A stretch of DNA of 12,180 bases. It comes from an uncultured Thalassospira sp. Lineage in GTDB: Bacteria; Pseudomonadota; Alphaproteobacteria; Rhodospirillales_A; Thalassospiraceae. Position numbers and translations under genes: made by a program. The stretch's first letter is position 1, and every line of letters begins with the position of its first letter. Location of the stretch: contig CAMPHD010000061.1 in assembly GCA_946885765.1 (NCBI GenBank), forward strand, positions 1 through 12,180, given 5' to 3'. Shown here piece by piece: positions 7,135 to 12,180 of the stretch. Below the pieces are notes generated by a model. It was not told the DNA's origin, made no database searches, and saw only the letters and a program-made list of their open reading frames with translations.

Positions 7135-7170
7135 AAAACGCGCCGTTTAAAACGGCGCGTTTTCTTTTTT
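7135..7170. terminator. Bidirectional terminator between secA and the hydrolase gene
   Basis: AAAACGCGCCGTTT (7135-7148) and its complement (7150-7163) make a stem of about 13 bp. On the plus strand TTTT-C-TTTTTT follows, ending secA. On the minus strand TTTT follows the same hairpin, so it can also end the convergent hydrolase gene, whose stop lies at 7192. Confidence 0.92.
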
Positions 7171-7191
7171 AGGGGTGGGTTTATGAGCTTG

Positions 7192-8067
7192 TTACTGTGT
7201 CGAAAGTAATGGTGTAGTTTGCATCTTTCGTGCGGCCAGAAATTCCCGAATGGGATCCAGCACTGCCCGGTTTTCAGTCAGGATACTGCCCAGTGCAATC
7301 AGGGTTCCGGCGTGGCCGGTATCGGCGATTTCAATCAGTTTTGCATCCGGGGCGAGTTCCGCCAGTCGGCGGGAATTGCGGGGATAGACCGTATGATCAC
7401 GCGTACCCGTGATTAGCAGCATCGGCGGCATGTGTGACAGATCCTGTTCGACCGGCTGGCTTTGGGCGGCTAGCGTTTCGCCAAAGGCGATTTGGGTTGC
7501 CTTAACGTCATAGGGATAGAAATCATAGGGGCCGGAAAGCCCGATGATCCCGGCAATGTCGTTGGCCGACATCCCCTCCGATGCGAGATAGGTCTGGTCA
7601 GCGACCAATTGAACCGCGTTATAGGCCCCGGCAGAGTGACCGGCCAATATCATCGGGATTGCGGTGATGCGGTCGGGATGTTGATTGCCGTACTGCTTCA
7701 TGAAGGCGAGGGCCTTTGCACCGTCTTCGATGAATTCCGGGAAACGGATTTCGGGTACCAGCCGGTAATCGGGGATGGCAACCGCATAGCCCATTTCGGT
7801 AAAGCGTTTGGCGACGAAGGCGTATTTTGCCTTGTCACCCGAATCCCACGATCCGCCATAAAACCAGACGATCAGGGGGGCCGGTTTCGAGCGGTCAGGC
7901 GGCAGATAGAGATCAAGTTTCTGGCGATCAGCATCACCGTAGGACAGATCGGTAATGGTAGGGTGATAGTCACCCACCTGAAGATGATTGAATGCGGCGA
8001 GTTTGTCGCAGGCCGCCAGAAACAGGGCCGCGATCAGGGCATTTGCCGTCAGTTTGAATACACGCAT
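7192..8067 (-). CDS. Predicted lipoprotein, alpha/beta-hydrolase fold esterase
   Basis: This 291-residue protein resembles carboxylesterases of the BD-FAE/esterase-lipase type. The N-terminus is a lipoprotein signal peptide with the lipobox LAAC, so Cys20 would be lipidated. The hydrolase parts are FYGGSW (69-74, the oxyanion HGG-like motif), GHSAGA with nucleophile Ser145, TGTRDHTVYP with Asp224, and DTGHAG with His252, a complete triad. The residue after lipobox Cys20 is Asp, which in E. coli would favour inner-membrane retention; that rule may not hold here. The ATG at 8067 is chosen because GGTG lies just upstream. A GTG two codons earlier (8073) is possible but has no ribosome binding site. 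It converges on secA and is divergent from the mutT cluster. The substrate is unknown. Confidence 0.88.
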   Translation of the reverse strand: MRVFKLTANALIAALFLAACDKLAAFNHLQVGDYHPTITDLSYGDADRQKLDLYLPPDRSKPAPLIVWFYGGSWDSGDKAKYAFVAKRFTEMGYAVAIPDYRLVPEIRFPEFIEDGAKALAFMKQYGNQHPDRITAIPMILAGHSAGAYNAVQLVADQTYLASEGMSANDIAGIIGLSGPYDFYPYDVKATQIAFGETLAAQSQPVEQDLSHMPPMLLITGTRDHTVYPRNSRRLAELAPDAKLIEIADTGHAGTLIALGSILTENRAVLDPIREFLAARKMQTTPLLSTQ

Positions 8068-8224
8068 TGTCACCGTAAAACAGATATTATCGATTTGGTT
8101 TTAATGACTATACGCAAAAGCCTGCCATCGGGATTTGTTTCATTTCAGGGCGCACGACGCGAAGGATATTCTGGTTCTGACCCGGACGGGGAAAGGGGGA
8201 GCGGGCAATCGGAAAATGCACCTC

Positions 8225-8253
8225 TTGGCGAAAGCCGACTTGCAGGATAAAAC
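8225..8253 (+). promoter_or_regulatory. Possible promoter of the mutT cluster
   Basis: TTGGCG (8225-8230) and TAAAAC (8248-8253) are 17 bases apart, each a 4/6 match to consensus. Transcription would start near 8260, which fits translation from the ATG at 8290 rather than the one at 8260. The rest of the divergent gap with the hydrolase gene (from 8068) must hold the leftward promoter, which I could not place. Confidence 0.4.
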
Positions 8254-8289
8254 AGTCGCATGACCATTCAAAATCCAGACAGGGGCTGC

Positions 8290-8721
8290 ATGTCGGTTGA
8301 CCTGCGGCAGGGAAAAATCCCGGAAAAAACGGTGTTTGTCAGTGCGGTGGCACTGGTGGATGCCGATCATCGCGTATTGATTGCCCAGCGTCCCGAAGGC
8401 AAATCCATGGCGGGGCTTTGGGAATTTCCGGGCGGCAAGGTCGAGGCGGGCGAAACACCGGAAATGGCATTGGTGCGCGAGCTTAAGGAAGATCTTGGTA
8501 TTGATATCACCGAAAGCTGTCTGGCACCTTTTACCTTTGCATCATTTACCTATGACGATTTCCATCTGATGATGCCGCTTTATCTGTGCCGGGTCTGGAA
8601 GGGGGAAATCACCCCGATGGAAGGCCAGCAGGTCAAATGGGTGCGCCCGATCCGGTTGGGTGACTATCCGATGCCGCCAGCCGATGTGCCGTTGGTGGCA
8701 ATGTTGCGTGATTTTCTGTGA
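8290..8721 (+). CDS. mutT: MutT-type Nudix hydrolase (8-oxo-dGTP diphosphatase)
   Basis: This 143-residue protein is predicted to hydrolyse 8-oxo-dGTP to the monophosphate, keeping oxidised guanine out of DNA. The Nudix box covers residues 49-71: G-x5-E (G49, E55), then x7 and RELKEDLGI (63-71). The preceding LWEFPGGK is typical of MutT. The second acidic position of the usual EE pair is Asp68; E. coli MutT has Glu there, a metal ligand. Asp is conservative, so activity is likely kept. The C-terminal part (FTYDDFHLMMPLYLCRVWKG) matches the MutT barrel. Start 8290 is preferred because AGGGG lies just upstream. ATG 8260 would add ten residues but has no well-spaced ribosome binding site. It is first in a plus-strand cluster with the CinA-like and small membrane protein genes. 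Confidence 0.88.
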   Translation: MSVDLRQGKIPEKTVFVSAVALVDADHRVLIAQRPEGKSMAGLWEFPGGKVEAGETPEMALVRELKEDLGIDITESCLAPFTFASFTYDDFHLMMPLYLCRVWKGEITPMEGQQVKWVRPIRLGDYPMPPADVPLVAMLRDFL

Positions 8722-8779
8722 CGATCCGTCCGGTATCGCCGGTCGTATCAAATGACGAATTCAAGTTTGCGGGGTTGTT

Positions 8780-9541
8780 ATGTCTGAAGCGGTTCGGGCC
8801 TGTCTGATCATTATCGGCAATGAAATCCTGTCGGGACGAACCCATGACAAAAACCTGCCCTATCTGGCCGAAGAACTGAACAAGCTTGGCATTCGGTTGG
8901 CGGAAACCCGCGTCATTCCCGATATCGAAACCACGATCATCGAAACGGTCAATGAATGCCGGGCAAAGTTCGATTACGTCTTTACCACCGGCGGCATTGG
9001 CCCGACCCATGATGACATTACATCACCCTGTGTCGCGCGGGCGTTTGGGGTCGAGATCGAACTGAATGCGCAAGCGCATGAATTGCTGAAAAGCCATTAT
9101 GAAAACCCGGCTGATCTGAACGAGGCGCGGTTGCGCATGGCGCATATTCCGGTCGGGGCAGAGCTGATTGATAATCCGATATCAAAGGCACCGGGTTTCC
9201 GGATGGAAAATGTCTATGTCATGGCCGGTGTGCCGATGATCATGCAGGCGATGTTCCAGGGGATCAAACATCAACTTACCGGTGGGCGACCGATGGTTTC
9301 GCGGTCCATCGGGGGGTATATCCCCGAAGGCACCATTGCCAAGGTGCTAGGCGAAATTCAGCATGATTTCCCCGATACCGATATCGGGTCCTATCCGTTC
9401 CTGCGCGAGGGGAAACTGGGCACGACCCTTGTGGTGCGGGGCGAAGAAGCCAAGGATGTTGACCTTGCATCCGAGCGTATCCGCGCGGTGATCATCGAAC
9501 AGGGCCGAGAGATTATCGAGGATAGTGGTGCGGTTTCGTGA
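8780..9541 (+). CDS. CinA/MoaB-like molybdopterin-binding domain protein (competence/damage-inducible protein A family)
   Basis: This 253-residue cytosolic protein belongs to the COG1058 type. It has the molybdopterin-binding (MoCF) fold with IGNEILSGRT (12-21) near the start and TTGGIGPTHDD (69-79). Later come APGF and YVMAGVP, also typical of CinA-type MoCF domains. It lacks the C-terminal nicotinamide-nucleotide amidase domain of full CinA, as is usual for the short form common in Alphaproteobacteria. In longer relatives the domain acts as an ADP-ribose/CoA/FAD pyrophosphatase, so a nucleotide-hydrolase role next to mutT is plausible, but this is inference. It starts 58 bases after mutT, with a weak GCGGGG ribosome binding site. 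Confidence 0.9.
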   Translation: MSEAVRACLIIIGNEILSGRTHDKNLPYLAEELNKLGIRLAETRVIPDIETTIIETVNECRAKFDYVFTTGGIGPTHDDITSPCVARAFGVEIELNAQAHELLKSHYENPADLNEARLRMAHIPVGAELIDNPISKAPGFRMENVYVMAGVPMIMQAMFQGIKHQLTGGRPMVSRSIGGYIPEGTIAKVLGEIQHDFPDTDIGSYPFLREGKLGTTLVVRGEEAKDVDLASERIRAVIIEQGREIIEDSGAVS

Positions 9542-9573
9542 CACCGGGATTGCGATTGATCATTCCGGCGATG

Positions 9574-9589
9574 ACCATCGTTTGATGGT
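9574..9589 (+). other. Small intercistronic hairpin
   Basis: ACCATC (9574-9579) and GATGGT (9584-9589) form a 6-bp stem with a GTTT loop, five bases before the GGAAGG ribosome binding site of the next gene. No T run follows. It may tune translation of the small membrane protein, or be chance. Confidence 0.25.
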
Positions 9590-9606
9590 GCGTTGGAAGG
9601 ACTGGC

Positions 9607-9948
9607 ATGACAGGTGACCCGAACGAAACGGACGAGATTCGCAACAGCAAGGCTGCACGCGAAGCCCGGTCGATTGTCAAATTCATGATTGAACATACCG
9701 CCTATGGCGGGTTCGGGGCGCTGGTATTTGGCGCGTTGGTGCTGTTTTTTGATATTGGCGGGATTTACAGCCTTGCCATGGCATCACGCGATGCGCCGAT
9801 GTTTATTTTACTGCTGTTTTTCGGGTTGTTCATCACATTTGGCGGCATCAGCCTTGGTATCGGCATCATGAACTTGGGCGGATTTTCCGATAATGACAGC
9901 TATGACGACGAACGAAAAAAGCATCGTGATGATCAGAACGGATCATAA
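9607..9948 (+). CDS. Small membrane protein with two transmembrane helices
   Basis: This 113-residue protein is of unknown function. A charged N-terminus (1-33) is followed by two hydrophobic segments, about 35-57 (GALVFGALVLFF core) and 65-88 (MFILLLFFGLFITF core). A short loop with RD lies between them, and the tail is acidic then basic (DNDSYDDERKKHRDD). GGAAGG six bases before the ATG gives a good ribosome binding site. It is the last gene of the mutT cluster, 65 bases after the CinA-like gene, and a terminator hairpin starts right at its stop codon. The charge pattern does not fix topology. Confidence 0.78.
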   Translation: MTGDPNETDEIRNSKAAREARSIVKFMIEHTAYGGFGALVFGALVLFFDIGGIYSLAMASRDAPMFILLLFFGLFITFGGISLGIGIMNLGGFSDNDSYDDERKKHRDDQNGS

Positions 9949-9977
9949 AAAAGGCGCTGAAACCATCAGCGCCTTTT
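9947..9977. terminator. Bidirectional terminator between two small membrane protein genes
   Basis: AAAAGGCGCTGA (9949-9960) and TCAGCGCCTTTT (9966-9977) form a 12-bp stem with a five-base loop. TTTT follows on the plus strand and six T on the minus strand (complement of 9947-9952). It ends both the mutT cluster and the convergent bluB unit. Confidence 0.92.
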
Positions 9978-9995
9978 GCTATTTTGAGGGGCCGG

Positions 9996-10247
9996 TTAAG
10001 GCCGGTCGGCACCGCTGCGCGCACGCAGGATTTTACCTATGATCATGCCGCCAATCCAGAATGCGAGCGGAACAACAAAGATATAATCAAACATCGGGTG
10101 CGTGGTATCGCCCCCGGAAACCGCCAGAATGTATCCGACCCATGCCGCGGTCAGAAGATAGCCCATGATCTTGAAGTATTGACCATTGGGCAGCCCCTTT
10201 TTTGCGGGTTGTTCGGGATTGGTCGGTTGGCCTTTGTCGGCGGTCAT
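9996..10247 (-). CDS. Small membrane protein with two transmembrane helices, downstream of bluB
   Basis: This 83-residue protein is of unknown function. A polar N-terminus (1-24, rich in P, K, Q) is followed by hydrophobic segments at about 27-44 (IMGYLLTAAWVGYILAV) and 54-73 (YIFVVPLAFWIGGMII), and a short basic tail (KILRARS). The ribosome binding site AAAGGAAA is well placed. It begins 29 bases after the bluB stop on the same strand, so it is probably translated from the bluB transcript. It shows no cobalamin-transport motif. Other than having two helices, it has no evident similarity to the convergent 113-residue protein. Confidence 0.78.
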   Translation of the reverse strand: MTADKGQPTNPEQPAKKGLPNGQYFKIMGYLLTAAWVGYILAVSGGDTTHPMFDYIFVVPLAFWIGGMIIGKILRARSGADRP

Positions 10248-10276
10248 CGGGATTTCCTTTGATGATCGAATTTGGG

Positions 10277-10948
10277 TTAGCGTTCGAGCGTCAGATCAGC
10301 GGGATCGATGCGATCCTGCCAGCCCTCGCGGACGAGTTCGGGAACGACATGGTCTTCTTCGGGATAGCCGATGCACAGATAGGCGATCAGTCGCCAGTGT
10401 GCAGGCACTTCGAGTGTTTTAAGAACTGTTTCCGGTTCAAGGATTGAAACCCAGCCGACCCCGATGCCCTTGACGCGTGCGGCCAGCCACAAAAGTTGTA
10501 CGGCGGCGACGGCGGAATAATCGAGCATTTCTGGCATGGTTTTGCGGCCAAGGCCCATGCCAGCCTCGGTTTCCTCGTCGGCGAAGACGGCGAGCTGGAT
10601 GGGGGCCTGATCCATGCCCTGCAATTTAAGCGATGCATAAAGCCTGGCGCGTTCGCCGTGATAATCGTTGAGCGCCTGCTGATTGGCGCGTTCGAAACTG
10701 TCGCGGATGGCTTTGCGGCGATCGGGATCGTTGACCTTTACAAAACGCCATGGCTGACAATTGCCGACAGATGGCGCAAGGCAGGCTTCCTTGATCAGAC
10801 CATCAATATCGTCCTTCGGGATCGGGTCGGTGCGGAAACGCCGTACGTCACGACGCCATAGCAGCAGGTCAATGAACTGCTTTTGAAATGTGCGATCAAA
10901 CACCGGCGGGGTCAGTGTATTTGTCGCATCGTGATCGGATCGGGTCAT
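10277..10948 (-). CDS. bluB: 5,6-dimethylbenzimidazole synthase BluB
   Basis: BluB is a flavin-destroying enzyme of the nitroreductase fold that turns FMNH2 and oxygen into 5,6-dimethylbenzimidazole, the lower ligand of vitamin B12. The 223-residue sequence shows the family blocks: RRDVRRF (32-38), APSVGNCQPWRF (58-69), GLGRKTMPEM (132-141), GIGVGWVSI (161-169) and LCIGYP (191-196). The Asp in RDVRRF and the Ser in GWVSI match the two residues reported as important in Sinorhizobium meliloti BluB. These separate it from ordinary nitroreductases. AGG eight bases before the ATG is the ribosome binding site. No other cobalamin gene lies in the window; its only likely operon partner is the 83-residue membrane protein. 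Confidence 0.93.
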   Translation of the reverse strand: MTRSDHDATNTLTPPVFDRTFQKQFIDLLLWRRDVRRFRTDPIPKDDIDGLIKEACLAPSVGNCQPWRFVKVNDPDRRKAIRDSFERANQQALNDYHGERARLYASLKLQGMDQAPIQLAVFADEETEAGMGLGRKTMPEMLDYSAVAAVQLLWLAARVKGIGVGWVSILEPETVLKTLEVPAHWRLIAYLCIGYPEEDHVVPELVREGWQDRIDPADLTLER

Positions 10949-10990
10949 GGCGCGAACCTGCTGGTCTGGGCGGTTTCGAATTCTTTGAGC

Positions 10991-11019
10991 ACCCTAACCG
11001 GACAGGGGGGTAACGCCAA
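10991..11019 (-). promoter_or_regulatory. Weak candidate promoter for bluB
   Basis: On the minus strand, TTGGCG (complement of 11014-11019) and TAGGGT (complement of 10991-10996) are separated by 17 bases. The -35 match is fair and the -10 match poor. The 102-base gap to the autotransporter gene holds no clear terminator, so readthrough from that gene is also possible. Confidence 0.25.
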
Positions 11020-11050
11020 GCCACAAGATGGCCGCTGAGCGCGGAAAACA

Positions 11051-12180
11051 TCAGAAATCGAAATGGATTGTCATCAGACCAGACAGGTTGTTGTGTTCGG
11101 TCTCAAAGGTCAGTTTTCGCTGGACCTCAAGGCTCATCTGACCGGGAATGCTGCCCCAGTTATGGGTGATGCCACCCCCCATTTGTGAATAGGTGCTGGT
11201 ATTTTCACTTGTCACATAGGGGCTTAGGACCCCGTAGCCATAGGGCAATTCCGAACGCAGACTGAGTTCCGACCTTACACCCTCGACAGCACCGGAATTT
11301 GGCGAAAATTCGCGGAAGCCTTCGACGGATGCCCCGATCTGCCAAGGGTCATAGGCATATTCGGTGCCAGCGAAGTAGCGGCGATTGGTTGAACGACCAT
11401 ATCCCTGATTCATCAGGGTGATGGCCTGATTCTGGCCGGCAAAGGGCACAAGGCGATGGTCGCCGAGGACAAGGTTATAGCGTGCCTCGGCGGTGCTATC
11501 GAAAATCTGGTTCAAGGCCGTGCGTGCAGGCACAAGTGATCCGTCGACAGCGCGGGCGCTTTCAAATTCCTCACGGGCGGTAATGATGTCCCCGTCAAGG
11601 CTTAGCGTGACGGGCAGAAAGCCAAGATCATATTCCGTGCCGAAGCCGATTGAGCTTGATAATGTCGAACTATCAAGATTTTCGGCATAGCTAAGATCAT
11701 CCGAACCGCCATTGAGTGCCGATTGGGTGATGGTGCTGCTGCCGACCCCGATGCTGCCGCGAATATTGAGCCATTCGGTCATGCGCGATACAAAATACGG
11801 GGAAAAGGTTACGTTGTTTTCCCGGTATAAAACCTGCCGGGCGGCGGCTTCGCTTAGTGTACTGCCCCAGCCGACACCAAGCCCGACAATCAGGCTGTCA
11901 TCCACCTGATAATCGACCCCGGTATCAATCGAGATGACGTCGCCGCTGAGGTTCGGGTTGTAACCAGTATCGGAAATGCGATTCTCGATATTCGTCTGAC
12001 TGCCATGCACCCACATGTTGATGGGGGTGGCCCGGCGGCGTGCCTGATTGGGGAAGGTGCCATTTGCCGTATCGAAATCAAGTTTCTTGGCAATTGATGC
12101 CAAAGCAGACCGGCCGCCAAATGTTTCGATGGTTGTCGCATCGCCGGTACCAAGCGCAAGTGCATTTGGGGGCTGGGCCG
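11051..12180 (-). CDS. Autotransporter-type outer-membrane beta-barrel protein (C-terminal part)
   Basis: The frame is open to the window edge, so only the C-terminal 376 or so residues are seen and the start lies outside. A TTG at 12101-12103 is internal, not the start. The sequence is an autotransporter beta-domain: amphipathic strands with alternating hydrophobic residues, early NMWVHGSQTNIENR, then ISIDTGVDYQVDDSLIVGLG, GSIGVGSS and TLSLDGDI. It ends in MTIHFDF with a terminal Phe, the usual BAM recognition signature. There is no cysteine in the visible part. The roughly 50 residues before the barrel include a short stretch (ASIAKKLDFDTANG) that may be the pore helix. The passenger, and hence the function, is not visible. 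Confidence 0.85.
   Translation of the reverse strand, partial: AQPPNALALGTGDATTIETFGGRSALASIAKKLDFDTANGTFPNQARRRATPINMWVHGSQTNIENRISDTGYNPNLSGDVISIDTGVDYQVDDSLIVGLGVGWGSTLSEAAARQVLYRENNVTFSPYFVSRMTEWLNIRGSIGVGSSTITQSALNGGSDDLSYAENLDSSTLSSSIGFGTEYDLGFLPVTLSLDGDIITAREEFESARAVDGSLVPARTALNQIFDSTAEARYNLVLGDHRLVPFAGQNQAITLMNQGYGRSTNRRYFAGTEYAYDPWQIGASVEGFREFSPNSGAVEGVRSELSLRSELPYGYGVLSPYVTSENTSTYSQMGGGITHNWGSIPGQMSLEVQRKLTFETEHNNLSGLMTIHFDF

Noticed and set aside
7492..8250. A 252-codon plus-strand open frame opposite the hydrolase gene
   Set aside because: The minus-strand hydrolase has a lipobox and a complete catalytic triad; this is its shadow.
10949..11050. Cobalamin riboswitch upstream of bluB
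   Set aside because: The gap is only 102 bases, too short for the full riboswitch, and I find no convincing B12 box.
1..12180. Mobile elements, CRISPR arrays, toxin-antitoxin pairs or defence genes
   Set aside because: No spaced repeats, transposase or integrase motifs, target duplications or recognised defence domains were found. The small membrane proteins lack toxin-antitoxin features I can point to.

Overview
The window looks like ordinary chromosome from an alphaproteobacterium. Supporting signs are moderate-to-high GC, a SecA with the C-terminal zinc motif, a 5,6-dimethylbenzimidazole synthase (BluB), and argJ, a periplasmic parvulin and secA lying close together, an arrangement familiar in this class. 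A Thalassospira-like member of the Rhodospirillales is my best guess from general impression; no search was run. There are no rRNA or tRNA genes, CRISPR arrays, transposases or integrases.

Left part (1-4064), all on the minus strand. argJ (arginine biosynthesis) and a secreted parvulin-type prolyl isomerase are each followed by their own intrinsic terminator. To their right is an uncharacterised two-gene unit: a 367-residue protein without cysteine or tryptophan and, 69 bases downstream, an 86-residue protein. Both have very strong ribosome binding sites, and a good sigma70-type promoter precedes the first. This pair sits between the parvulin gene and secA and is the least explained coding material here. 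The 86-residue frame may be shortened by a one-base slip in an A run, because an 18-codon coding-like stretch follows in the neighbouring frame.

The divergent region 4065-4397 carries the promoters for that unit (leftward) and for secA (rightward), and several dyads. The best is a near-perfect 23-base dyad just upstream of the secA -35 element.

Middle (4398-9977). secA is followed by a bidirectional terminator that also serves a convergent gene for a predicted lipoprotein of the alpha/beta-hydrolase fold. Divergent from the hydrolase is a plus-strand cluster: a MutT-type Nudix hydrolase, a CinA/MoaB-like molybdopterin-binding-domain protein and a small two-helix membrane protein. It ends at another bidirectional terminator.

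Right part (9978-12180), on the minus strand. bluB and a second small two-helix membrane protein form a likely operon. Upstream of them is the C-terminal beta-barrel of an autotransporter-type outer-membrane protein, whose N-terminal part lies outside the window.

Functionally most of the window is housekeeping: protein export (SecA), envelope folding (parvulin), arginine and cobamide biosynthesis, and nucleotide-pool sanitation. I see no convincing defence system or mobile element. The points worth a second look are the 367/86-residue pair with its possible frameshift, an orphan plus-strand terminator, and the secA upstream dyads.
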